From JAOTWJ01 sp036398175 (lineage in GTDB: Bacteria; Gemmatimonadota; Gemmatimonadetes; Gemmatimonadales; GWC2-71-9), in contig DASWHL010000007.1 of NCBI GenBank assembly GCA_036398175.1, positions 1 through 64,000 of the forward strand: 64,000 bases of DNA, written 5' to 3'. Within the stretch, counting starts at the first letter, position 1. Every line of letters starts with the position of its first letter. This document shows positions 41,650 through 48,742 of the stretch, piece after piece. Made by a program: the position numbers and the translations under genes. The notes beneath the pieces are model-generated. The model was not told the DNA's origin, made no database searches, and saw only the letters and a program-made list of their open reading frames with translations.

Positions 41650-41919
41650 CTACCTGATCGCCTCCGTGTAGGTCCGCGCCCACGCCGAATCCGCGGCGAT
41701 GTCGTACAGGAGGGCGTCGAACCCGTCACGCGTGAGTCCGTGCGCAGCGAGGATCGAGTCCGCGGCCGTGGGGCGTGCCTGGATGGCCCGGGCCACCGCC
41801 ACCGCGCGGTCCACGGGCGTCATGGCGGAGGCCCCGGCCGTTCTCCCGTCCGAGCGACCGCAGGCGGCTGCCAGGATCAGGGCCGTGCCGAGGGCCAGCC
41901 GCCGGAGGGGCGCGTTCAT
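41650..41919 (-). CDS. Small lipoprotein of the duplicated two-gene module, protein B copy 1
   Basis: 89 residues with a lipobox ALILAAACGRS. The mature part carries AVAVARAIQARPTAADSILA then AHGLTRDGFDALLYDIAADS. The protein at 52235-52522 matches this core closely (AVAVARGIEANPAAADSILA and AHGLTAAGLDSLMYTIAEDS). Its start overlaps the stop of protein A by four bases, implying coupling. No family recognised. It is probably an envelope or secreted partner of protein A, tethered to a membrane. Confidence 0.78.
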   Translation of the reverse strand: MNAPLRRLALGTALILAAACGRSDGRTAGASAMTPVDRAVAVARAIQARPTAADSILAAHGLTRDGFDALLYDIAADSAWARTYTEAIR

Positions 41920-42323
41920 GGCCCGCCCTCCCTGGGGGTGGTGTCGCGCTGCTGCGACCGACCGCCCTTCTCGTGTCCGAGACCGCGGGCCCGGTGCTCG
42001 GCCCGGATCGCCTCGGCGAGCGCGCGGCCGCGGTGCCCCGCATCAAGCTGCCGGTGCACAAAGGCGCCGAAGGTCTCCGCGGGCGCGCCGCCGCGCACCG
42101 CCTCGACCTCTTCGCGGACCACCAGCGCCGCTTCGTCGGCGGGCAGGCCGCGGCGCCGGAGCCCGTCGAGCACGTCGCGCACCATCGCGTCGGTGACGCC
42201 GGCCCGCCGGGCTTCCGTCACCAGCGCCGGGAGTTGGAGTGCCCGGAGGATCGCGGGCCTGGAGTCGCCCAGTTGCGCGAGCGGCGCCGCGAGGAGCGCG
42301 GCGAGGGCAAGCAGTCGCGGCAT
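41916..42323 (-). CDS. Small exported protein of the duplicated two-gene module, protein A copy 1
   Basis: 135 residues. The N-terminus (PRLLALAALLAAPLAQLG) is a signal peptide. The core matches the copy at 51744: EARRAGVTDAMVRDVLDGLR versus AREAGVTDSLIRIVLREAR, and FGAFVHRQLDAGHRGRALAE versus FGAFVQAQLAAGKRGRELAE, followed by AIRAEH. Most of the protein is predicted helical. The C-terminal 25 residues are charged and variable. No known family recognised. The A-then-B order and the four-base overlap are conserved in both loci, so A and B probably act together outside the cytoplasm. Confidence 0.8.
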   Translation of the reverse strand: MPRLLALAALLAAPLAQLGDSRPAILRALQLPALVTEARRAGVTDAMVRDVLDGLRRRGLPADEAALVVREEVEAVRGGAPAETFGAFVHRQLDAGHRGRALAEAIRAEHRARGLGHEKGGRSQQRDTTPREGGP

Positions 42324-42335
42324 GGTGTTAGCGCC

Positions 42336-42989
42336 TCACCTGGCCATCACGGTCAACCGCTGCCGCAAGGTCAGGCTCAGGTGCGACCCCGCCGGCAGCA
42401 CGATGTCCTCGTCTTTCATGATGTCGGAAACGACGGCCCCGGTCACGCCGCCAGCCACGCCGCCGATGATGGTCCCCGTCGCGTTGCCGCCGATGACCCG
42501 GCCCAGGATTGCCCCGGCCGCAGCACCCACGCCCACGCGAGCGGCGTCGATGGGCTCGATGCCCCGACCCTCGGTGATCGTCTGGAGGGAGTCGATCGAG
42601 GCATTGATGGGATACGTCTGCCCCCGCACCGTCACGCTGGAGATCGCGAGCGTGAGCGTGCCCGTGGACTGTCTGTTGGGAGCCGGACTCACGTCCGTGA
42701 TGGTCCCCTGCACCTGGGACCCGGCGGGGATGGCCACCCGGCCGCCGGCGCTCTTCACGTCGCGTACCACGCTGGCCGTGAACGTGTCGCCCGTGCGCGC
42801 CTGGCGCGAGCTGATGACGTTGGTGAGCGCCGCGTCCACCTGCGTGCCCGTGCTGAGGGTGTAGCTCGCGGGCGCGGCGGCTGCGGCGGACGTGGAACCG
42901 TCAGGAAGGTCCATCCCCTCGCCCCGGCTGCAGGCGGCGAGCAGAACCAGCGCGATGGCCAGATGGCCGTAACGTGTCGTGGTAGTCAT
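42336..42989 (-). CDS. Glycine-zipper lipoprotein
   Basis: 217 residues. The lipobox is LAIALVLLAACSRGE. Residues about 45-125 are beta-rich (LSTGTQVDAALTNVISSRQA, RVAIPAGSQVQGTITDVSPA). A glycine-zipper segment follows (RVGVGAAAGAILGRVIGGNA then TGTIIGGVAGGVTGAVVSDI), which usually packs into or against membranes. The end KDEDIVLPAGSHLSLTL repeats the 'PAGS' surface strand. Family members are outer-membrane or periplasmic and of uncertain function. It precedes protein A of the small module by 12 bases, so it is probably co-transcribed with the module. Confidence 0.78.
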   Translation of the reverse strand: MTTTTRYGHLAIALVLLAACSRGEGMDLPDGSTSAAAAAPASYTLSTGTQVDAALTNVISSRQARTGDTFTASVVRDVKSAGGRVAIPAGSQVQGTITDVSPAPNRQSTGTLTLAISSVTVRGQTYPINASIDSLQTITEGRGIEPIDAARVGVGAAAGAILGRVIGGNATGTIIGGVAGGVTGAVVSDIMKDEDIVLPAGSHLSLTLRQRLTVMAR

Positions 42990-43042
42990 GGGTGCGATCC
43001 TCTGTCATGCGTGGATGAGTCTCTGAATCTCCCGCGCACACC

Positions 43043-44500
43043 CTAGTCGGTGTAGGGCAGCGGTTGACCAACGACCCACTTGATGAGCCGGCCGGACTCC
43101 AGGGGTGTCTGGAGCTCGACGTGGTTGAGGAGAGCCAGCGTCGCGGCGGACGCCGGCGAGGGCAGCTGACGCGCGAGTGTTGCGATCGTCGTGCGCCGGT
43201 CGAGTGTGACGATGTCCAGGCGCTGCGGCTGCACGTTCAGCGCTGTGCGGTCGGTCAGGGGCTGGAAGCTCCGCAGCGCGCGCTCGATCACCGCCTGGTA
43301 GGTGGACCAGCGCGCGTCCGGCGCGTAGCCGACGAGCCCGTACACCGCCCCGCCGTGTTCCACGAACAGCACCATCCCCCTGAGCGTGCCGTTCTGGGTC
43401 GTCGCACCGAAGGGTGCGCTCACCGCCCGGAGCCCGCTCTGGGTCGTGCGCGACGTGGAACCGCCCGTGATCCCCTCCTGCGCCAGGAACGCGCGGGCGG
43501 CAGCATCGGCACTCGTCCCTTGGGCCGGCCCCAACTCGACCACCGCGTCCTTCCCGGGGCTGACGGCCACGACGGCCTGCTTCCCGTTGTGCGTCGCCCA
43601 CCCTTCGGGGAAGATGAGCCGGAAGCGCAAGTCGGGATGCGAGAACTGACTGCCCTGGAAGTACCCCTCGCGCGGGTTTTCCCCGAACACCTGGCCGTCG
43701 AGCCGCCGCAGGTACGAGTCGCGATTCACGACGGTGCCGGTCTGCGGCGTGGCCGCGAGCAGCGCCGCGATGTGCTCGCGGCGGTTCGCGGGGCTCGGAT
43801 GGGTGGCGAGCCACGTGGGAAGCCGACCGCCCCCTTGCGAGGCGCTCATTTGCTCGAGCATCTCGAACACGACGGGCATCTCCCGGGCGTCCCAGGTGGT
43901 CCGGCGCAGGTAGCGCAGGCCCAGGTCGTCCGCCTCGGTCTCGTCGTCGCGGGAGTACTTCAGGAAGAGGATCCCCAACGCCGCGTTCGCGAGGCCCGCG
44001 TAGCTGGCAAACCCCGAGCTCACGATCGAGCCGACAACGAGGCCCAGGCCCGCGAGTTGCTGGTTGCTCATCCGGCTCACGGTGTGCCGGGCGGTGACGT
44101 GGCCGATCTCGTGCCCCACGACGGAGGCCAGCTCCGCCTCCGAGTTGAGATGGGCGAGGATTCCGCGGGTCACGTAGATGAACCCGCCGGGGACGGCGAA
44201 GGCGTTGACCGCGGGGTCGTCCACCACCCGGAACGTCCAGGGAAGGCCGGGGCGTTCCCCGGTGGCGGCCAGCCGCGCGCCGAGCTGCTGGACGTACTGC
44301 TGCAAGGCCGCATCCGGATAGAGACCGATGGACGCCACGATCTGCGGGTCGTACTCCCGCCCCATCTGGATTTCCTGCGCCTCGCTGATGAGCATGATCT
44401 GATTCCGGCCGGTGGCCGGGTTCGTGACACACCCGCTCGCGGCGAAGCCCGCGAGGAGCGCCAGCGCGCCGCGGGTCCGGACACGGGGGCGGGGCGCCAT
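43043..44500 (-). CDS. M48-family metalloprotease (BepA/YfgC-like), lipoprotein
   Basis: 485 residues from ATG 44500, eight bases after the small membrane protein stop. The lipobox is FAASGCVTNP. The peptidase motif is VVGHEIGHVTARH (HExxH) near residue 135, and the third zinc ligand is in SRDDETEADDLGLRYL. The C-terminal half (EGYFQGSQFSHPDLRFRLIF and later repeats) resembles the extra domain of BepA-like proteases. These act in the periplasm on outer-membrane assembly. Coupling to an lmo0937-type membrane protein under a shared promoter element suggests stress control. Confidence 0.88.
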   Translation of the reverse strand: MAPRPRVRTRGALALLAGFAASGCVTNPATGRNQIMLISEAQEIQMGREYDPQIVASIGLYPDAALQQYVQQLGARLAATGERPGLPWTFRVVDDPAVNAFAVPGGFIYVTRGILAHLNSEAELASVVGHEIGHVTARHTVSRMSNQQLAGLGLVVGSIVSSGFASYAGLANAALGILFLKYSRDDETEADDLGLRYLRRTTWDAREMPVVFEMLEQMSASQGGGRLPTWLATHPSPANRREHIAALLAATPQTGTVVNRDSYLRRLDGQVFGENPREGYFQGSQFSHPDLRFRLIFPEGWATHNGKQAVVAVSPGKDAVVELGPAQGTSADAAARAFLAQEGITGGSTSRTTQSGLRAVSAPFGATTQNGTLRGMVLFVEHGGAVYGLVGYAPDARWSTYQAVIERALRSFQPLTDRTALNVQPQRLDIVTLDRRTTIATLARQLPSPASAATLALLNHVELQTPLESGRLIKWVVGQPLPYTD

Positions 44501-44508
44501 GGTCCGGC

Positions 44509-44676
44509 TCACTCCCGTTCCCGTTGGCGCCACGGCAGGCGCGCGACGGAGACGACCGCCGCGCCCAGCAGCAGCACGTACACCAAGCCGGTCCCGACGT
44601 GGAACACCCACCCGAGCAGCAATGCTCCCAGGACCACACCCAGCAGGATCCGCAACGGTTCGGCGCTCCATTCCAT
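44509..44676 (-). CDS. Small membrane protein, lmo0937-related
   Basis: 55 residues from ATG 44676, with GGAGG four bases upstream. The two hydrophobic segments are LLGVVLGALLLGWVFHVGTG and LVYVLLLGAAVVSVARL, then a basic end (PWRQRERE). The loop-then-VYVLLL pattern matches the second half of the 49-residue protein at 41462-41611, so I call it a divergent lmo0937/DUF5670 relative. The M48 gene starts eight bases later. Shared element copy C lies 56 bases upstream. This is the first gene of a probable long operon reaching 40995. Confidence 0.7.
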   Translation of the reverse strand: MEWSAEPLRILLGVVLGALLLGWVFHVGTGLVYVLLLGAAVVSVARLPWRQRERE

Positions 44677-44731
44677 GGCCTCCGGTGAATACGCGACCTA
44701 TCATCAATGGTCGCGGTTTGGGCTGGCGGCG

Positions 44732-44762
44732 ACCATCGCTCAGCCGAGTGAAAAACGACGTA
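44732..44762 (-). promoter_or_regulatory. Shared promoter element, copy C
   Basis: Minus-strand TACGTC-N2-TTTTC-N11-CGAT lies 56 bases upstream of the small membrane protein ATG (44676). It is the only good promoter candidate for the run of minus-strand genes from 44676 down to 40995, so it may control the first copy of the two-gene exported module. Confidence 0.6.
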
Positions 44763-44838
44763 GGTCCCGTGAACGGGTGACCGGGCTGCCCGCCCGTCGA
44801 AAGCACTAGACCCTTTGGGGGAGGGGGCACCTTGCCGA

Positions 44839-44858
44839 GGCCGGACTCTCATCCGGCC
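44839..44858 (-). terminator. Hairpin after the tandem regulators
   Basis: GGCCGGA (44839-44845) pairs perfectly with TCCGGCC (44852-44858), loop CTCTCA. It lies 69 bases beyond the stop of the regulator at 44927 (minus) and upstream of element copy C. There is no T-run. It probably closes the regulator operon. Confidence 0.45.
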
Positions 44859-44926
44859 CCGGTACTCCGCCAGCTCCTACGGTCTTCGGGAAACCGGTGA
44901 AGGCAAAGCGGTGCCGCCGGAGGAGC

Positions 44927-45667
44927 CTACGCCTCGGCTTGCCGCTCGGTGTGGTGCGCGTACGCCGCCAACTGGAGGCGGCTATGGAGCGCCAGCTTCT
45001 CCAGGATGTTGTGCACGTGGCTCTTCACGGTGTGCGTGGTCAGGTGGACCTGCTGGGCAATCTCCTTGTTGCTCAGCCCGTCCGCGATCATGTCGATGAT
45101 CTCCCGCTCGCGCGCCGTCATCCGCACCGCGCGCCCCATGCCCGCCACGGAACGACCAGTCGCGAGTTGCGCAATGTGGGACAGGAGCGTGTCGGTCAAA
45201 GCCGGCGGGAGCACCTCCGTGCCGCGGGCCACCGATCGAACGGCCTGCACAAGATCGTCCACCGTCGCATCCTTCACGACGAAGCCCGACGCTCCCCGCC
45301 TGATGAATTCGACGATGTCCTCCGGCACCGGGAGCAGGTCCATCACGATGACTCGTGCCTCGGGAGCCACTCCCAGGATGTCCTCCACCAGGAGGTGGCT
45401 GTCGTGATCCCCCAACCCGGCCGCCACCAGCACGACGCGCGGCCCGGCCTTCGGCACCCGGAGCAGCGCTGTGGAGGGGTCCTGGGCAACCGCCACCACC
45501 GCGAGATCGGGCTGCCGGTCCAGGATGGCCACGATCCCGTCGCAGTGCAGACGATTACCCTCGACCACCGCCACCGGCGTGACGGGTTGCGTGGGCGAAT
45601 CGTGCCCCGGGACCTGGCCTAGTTCCGCCGCCGGATCCGGGTCAGGGCGCAGCGGTTTTGTAGGCAT
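44927..45667 (-). CDS. NarL-type regulator with degenerate receiver domain
   Basis: 246 residues from ATG 45667, overlapping the upstream regulator stop by 26 bases. A Pro-rich 28-residue N-terminus precedes a receiver-like domain. The acidic pair is changed (VAVVEGNRLHCDG where the neighbour has VALIEDNRLVREG), and the phospho-acceptor Asp is replaced in PRVVLVAAGLGD (neighbour: PQVVLLDLGLRNG). The C-terminal LuxR HTH is intact: RMTAREREIIDMIADGLSNK then EIAQQVHLTTHTVKSHVHNI. It should bind DNA without classical phosphorylation. It is a tandem paralogue of the next gene upstream. Confidence 0.85.
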   Translation of the reverse strand: MPTKPLRPDPDPAAELGQVPGHDSPTQPVTPVAVVEGNRLHCDGIVAILDRQPDLAVVAVAQDPSTALLRVPKAGPRVVLVAAGLGDHDSHLLVEDILGVAPEARVIVMDLLPVPEDIVEFIRRGASGFVVKDATVDDLVQAVRSVARGTEVLPPALTDTLLSHIAQLATGRSVAGMGRAVRMTAREREIIDMIADGLSNKEIAQQVHLTTHTVKSHVHNILEKLALHSRLQLAAYAHHTERQAEA

Positions 45668-46283
45668 AAGCGGCGATCTGTAACCGCGTGTGCAGCGTCA
45701 GCTTCTCCATGATGTTGCGCACGTGGCTCTTGACGGTGTGGGTTGCGATATGGAGCGTGCTGGCGATCTCCTTGTTGCTCAGTCCTTCCGCGATGAGATT
45801 GATCACCTCTCGTTCGCGCGGCGTCATCCGCACGGACTCGAGTACATCCGGCCGACCTTTGGTGACCGCGTCCCTCGCGATCTGGGAGAACAGCGATCCG
45901 GTCATCTGGGGAGGCAGGACATGGGCTCCCTCGGCGACCGATCGTATGGTGGTCACGAGATCGTCGAGGGTGGCATCCTTCATGATGAAGCCGGACACGC
46001 CCACATGGACGAACTCCACGATATCCTCGTGGACCGGGAGCAGATCCATCACGATGACCTTGGACTCCGGAAAATCCCGCCTGACTTGTTGCGCGATGCG
46101 CAGGCTGTCACCGTTCCGCAGTCCGAGGTCCAGCAGGACCACCTGAGGATTCACCTTTCGGAGCAGGGCCGTGTCGCCGTTGGAGTTCCCGGCCACGACC
46201 TTCAGGTCCGGGTGCTGGTTCAGAAGCGCGGCGATCCCCTCGCGCACCAGGCGATTGTCCTCGATGAGTGCGACGGAAATCAC
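45642..46283 (-). CDS. NarL-type response regulator
   Basis: 213 residues from GTG 46283. The receiver has the acidic pair (VALIEDNRL), the phospho-acceptor Asp (VVLLDLGLRNG) and the conserved Lys (GFIMKDATLDD). The LuxR-type HTH is complete: RMTPREREVINLIAEGLSNK then EIASTLHIATHTVKSHVRNI. Its cognate kinase is not adjacent; the Kai-operon kinase further upstream is a candidate. It overlaps the degenerate paralogue downstream, so both are made together. A candidate -10 (TAGTAT) lies near 46354-46361 on the minus strand. Confidence 0.88.
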   Translation of the reverse strand: MISVALIEDNRLVREGIAALLNQHPDLKVVAGNSNGDTALLRKVNPQVVLLDLGLRNGDSLRIAQQVRRDFPESKVIVMDLLPVHEDIVEFVHVGVSGFIMKDATLDDLVTTIRSVAEGAHVLPPQMTGSLFSQIARDAVTKGRPDVLESVRMTPREREVINLIAEGLSNKEIASTLHIATHTVKSHVRNIMEKLTLHTRLQIAAYAYKTAAP

Positions 46284-46451
46284 GTACCCCCTCCCGACGC
46301 GCCGACCAGGTCCACCATCCCCGCTGCGGCGCCACGCGGGATTCCTCCGCCACGATACTAGGGCCGCCCGGCCGCAACGGAAAGCGGGGAAATCGGCCGA
46401 ACCGGGGCCGTTGTCGGGGAAAGACCCTACAGCCGGTTGAGGTCACGGCCG

Positions 46452-47123
46452 TCAATCGGGTGGCTCGACCGGGTCGCTGCCGAGGATTCCGGACTCGGCA
46501 GCAAAGCGGAACAGGTCCGCCCGCCCCTTGAGACCGAGCTTCTGCCGCAGCCGAGTACGGTACGTCTCCACCGTCTTGACGCTCACACGCAGTTGGTCCG
46601 CGATCTGCTGATTGGAGTGTCCCTCCGCCAGCATCCGGAGCACCTCGCGCTCGCGCGGACTCAGGTCCTTCGGCCGTTCCCGGTCCGTGCCGACCTGCTC
46701 GTCGCCCGGAGGCCGTGAAGGACGGTCGGTATGCGTGAGGTCCACGAAGGTGCGCCCACTGTGGACGGCATGGATCGCCAGCAACAGCTCCGAATCGGCA
46801 ATCTTCTTCACCACGTAGCCCGCGGCCCCGGCCGCCATGGCCGAGGCGAGATACGCCGAATCATCGTGCATCGTGAGGATCAACACGCGGGTCGTCGGGC
46901 ACGCCCGCAGCACCCGACGGATGACCTGGCCACTGGGTGGTCCGGGCATCGAGAGGTCCATCAGGACGACGTCGGGTCGCAGCTCCCCGGCTTGCCGGGA
47001 GGCTTCCCAGCCATCCCCCACTTCGCCTACGACCTCGATCTCGGCCTGCGCGTGGAGCAACATGCGAAGTCCGGCCCGCAAGACGGCGTGATCGTCCGCA
47101 ATCAAGACTCTAATCGGGGGCAC
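46452..47123 (-). CDS. NarL-type response regulator of the Kai operon
   Basis: 223 residues from GTG 47123, which overlaps the kinase stop by 14 bases; an ATG at 47189 would overlap it much further and add 22 Pro/Gly-rich residues. The receiver is complete (VLIADDHAVLRAG, VVLMDLSMPGPPSG, VVKKIADSEL with Lys). The LuxR HTH is LSPREREVLRMLAEGHSNQQ then IADQLRVSVKTVETYRTRLR. It is the obvious partner of the adjacent histidine kinase and the likely output of the KaiC-KaiB system. DNA targets are unknown. Confidence 0.88.
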   Translation of the reverse strand: MPPIRVLIADDHAVLRAGLRMLLHAQAEIEVVGEVGDGWEASRQAGELRPDVVLMDLSMPGPPSGQVIRRVLRACPTTRVLILTMHDDSAYLASAMAAGAAGYVVKKIADSELLLAIHAVHSGRTFVDLTHTDRPSRPPGDEQVGTDRERPKDLSPREREVLRMLAEGHSNQQIADQLRVSVKTVETYRTRLRQKLGLKGRADLFRFAAESGILGSDPVEPPD

Positions 47124-48375
47124 GCCTGCGGGTCCTATCGGGCGCGCCTCCGCGCCTACGCCGGGCCGGGGGGGGCGGGGCGGGAACACGCGCGCGGACC
47201 GTCGTTCCCCATCCCGGCGTGGACTCGATGTCGAGCGACCCGCCCAACAGGGTCACTCGCTCCCGCATGCCGTGCAGGCCAAGGCCCGACGTTCTCCGGC
47301 GCGTCGTCCCGGTGTCGAAACCGACGCCGTCGTCCCGGACGACGCACTCGAGCATGGTCCCCTCGTATGTCAGTTCCACACCCACCGCGCGCGCGTGGGC
47401 GTGCCGCGCCACGTTCGTCAGCGCCTCCTGGAGGATCCGATACGTGGTCGTCTGCACGAACGGTGGCAGGGGGTGCGGAATGGTGCCGGACAACCGGAGG
47501 TCGACGGCAATCCCGAACGATCGGGCCCAGTCGTTCCCGTGCCGCCGCACGGCCTCCGCGATCCCCAGGTCATCGAGGACGGCTGGGTGCAGGCCGCGGG
47601 CCAGGCGCCCGATGTCGTCCACGGTCTGTGCCGCGACCCCCCGCAGCCGCCGCGCGGCCGCTTGCACGTCCAGGGTGACCGCCTGCTCCTCAATGGCGCG
47701 AAGCCCGACCAGCACCGCGGTGAGCGACTGGCCGGTCTCGTCGTGCAGCTCCCGCGCGACTCGCCGGCGCTCGTCGTCCTCGGCGGAGAGCACCCGCTTC
47801 ATCAGTTCGAGGCGCGTGGCCTCGGCCCGCTTGCGGTCGGTGAGGTCGGTAATGATGGCCATCAGCACGCTGGTGCCGCCCCGCACCTCCGCCCCGGCTC
47901 CTCCGGGGTGGGCCCCGATCGGGACCGCGGAGAGCGCGATCCACACGGGCGTTGCGGTCCCGTCTCCAGCCACCATGGCGAATTCCCGGGCGACGTTTCG
48001 CGTGGCGCCTTCCCGAAGCAACTCCTCGAAGGTCGAGCGTTCAGCCGGGCCGACGAGCCGCTGGAAGCGCGAACCCCGCAGCGCCTCGACCGCCGCTCGC
48101 GCGAGTTCTCCAAGGCAACGGTTGCCAAACAGCACGGTCCCATCGGGGGTCAGGAGCGCGGCGCCGTCGGTCATCGCGTTCAACAGCGTGTGGTACGGAT
48201 GAGTGGCGCCTTCGATGGTAAGTGTGTGCTCGCCCCCGGGACCCGATACGACCAGCGCGTCCACCTCACCGGTCCGGATGGCCTCCAGCGTCGCTTCGGC
48301 CTCCTCCAGGCGAGCCCGGAGCCCCGGGACGGGACTCCGGCGCTTCCCCCCGTCCCGCTGCCGCCTCACCGCCAT
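47110..48375 (-). CDS. PAS-domain histidine kinase (HisKA_3 type) of the Kai operon
   Basis: 421 residues, no membrane segment. An N-terminal coiled segment (RARLEEAEATLEAIRTGEVD) and a PAS-like domain (about 60-190) are followed by the HisKA_3 phospho-acceptor RRRVARELHDETGQSLTAV (His near residue 220). The ATPase has N box QEALTNVARHAHA, G1 DDGVGFD and G2 GLGLHGMRERV. It phosphorylates the regulator encoded immediately downstream (14-base overlap). It starts 13 bases after kaiB, so its PAS or coiled region may receive a signal from KaiC/KaiB. The pairing is by position; the mechanism is inference. Confidence 0.9.
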   Translation of the reverse strand: MAVRRQRDGGKRRSPVPGLRARLEEAEATLEAIRTGEVDALVVSGPGGEHTLTIEGATHPYHTLLNAMTDGAALLTPDGTVLFGNRCLGELARAAVEALRGSRFQRLVGPAERSTFEELLREGATRNVAREFAMVAGDGTATPVWIALSAVPIGAHPGGAGAEVRGGTSVLMAIITDLTDRKRAEATRLELMKRVLSAEDDERRRVARELHDETGQSLTAVLVGLRAIEEQAVTLDVQAAARRLRGVAAQTVDDIGRLARGLHPAVLDDLGIAEAVRRHGNDWARSFGIAVDLRLSGTIPHPLPPFVQTTTYRILQEALTNVARHAHARAVGVELTYEGTMLECVVRDDGVGFDTGTTRRRTSGLGLHGMRERVTLLGGSLDIESTPGWGTTVRARVPAPPPPARRRRGGAPDRTRRRAPD

Positions 48376-48388
48376 CGCCCGCCGGTCT

Positions 48389-48742
48389 TCACGACTTGCC
48401 CGGCGCTCTGGGGCGCAGGTCCAGCCCGACCAGGGCGCGCTCGGTGTCGGAGAGGTCGCCGACCAGCTTGCGGATCGGTTCCGGGAGCTTGCGCACCAGG
48501 GTGGGAAGGGCGAGGATCTGGTCGCCCTGGGCCAACTGCGGGTGCTCGAGGAGATCGATCACCTCGATGCGGTATCGTCCCTCCAGATGTTCGTCGCAGA
48601 TTCTCTTGAGGTTCGCTATGGCTACGAGGGACCGCGTGGTCTGACCCGCGATGTACAGCCGGAGATCGTAGAACCCCGCGGTCGCGCGGGTCTTGCGGAT
48701 CTTGCGGGTTTTGGGCGCTCGCCGTGCCGGTTTCGCGCTCAT
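48389..48742 (-). CDS. kaiB: KaiB-like fold-switch clock/stress protein
   Basis: 117 residues from ATG 48742. Family blocks are YDLRLYIAGQTTRSLVAIAN, LKRICDEHLEGRYRIEVIDL and LPTLVRKLPEPIRKLVGDLS, matching KaiB over its whole length. A basic, Lys/Arg-rich 23-residue N-terminal extension (AKPARRAPKTRKIRKTRATA) precedes the KaiB fold, unlike cyanobacterial KaiB. KaiB binds the KaiC CI ring and alters its phosphorylation rhythm. The stop of kaiC overlaps this start by one base (TGATG). There is no kaiA. Function outside cyanobacteria ranges from stress tolerance to hourglass timers. Confidence 0.92.
   Translation of the reverse strand: MSAKPARRAPKTRKIRKTRATAGFYDLRLYIAGQTTRSLVAIANLKRICDEHLEGRYRIEVIDLLEHPQLAQGDQILALPTLVRKLPEPIRKLVGDLSDTERALVGLDLRPRAPGKS

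Noticed and set aside
44868..44925. Plus-strand stretch resembling the GGGAA...GGTG...GC...CCGCC core of a cobalamin riboswitch
   Set aside because: No B12 box or matching flanking stems, and no plus-strand gene follows; it lies after a minus-strand gene. Resemblance is probably due to G+C bias.
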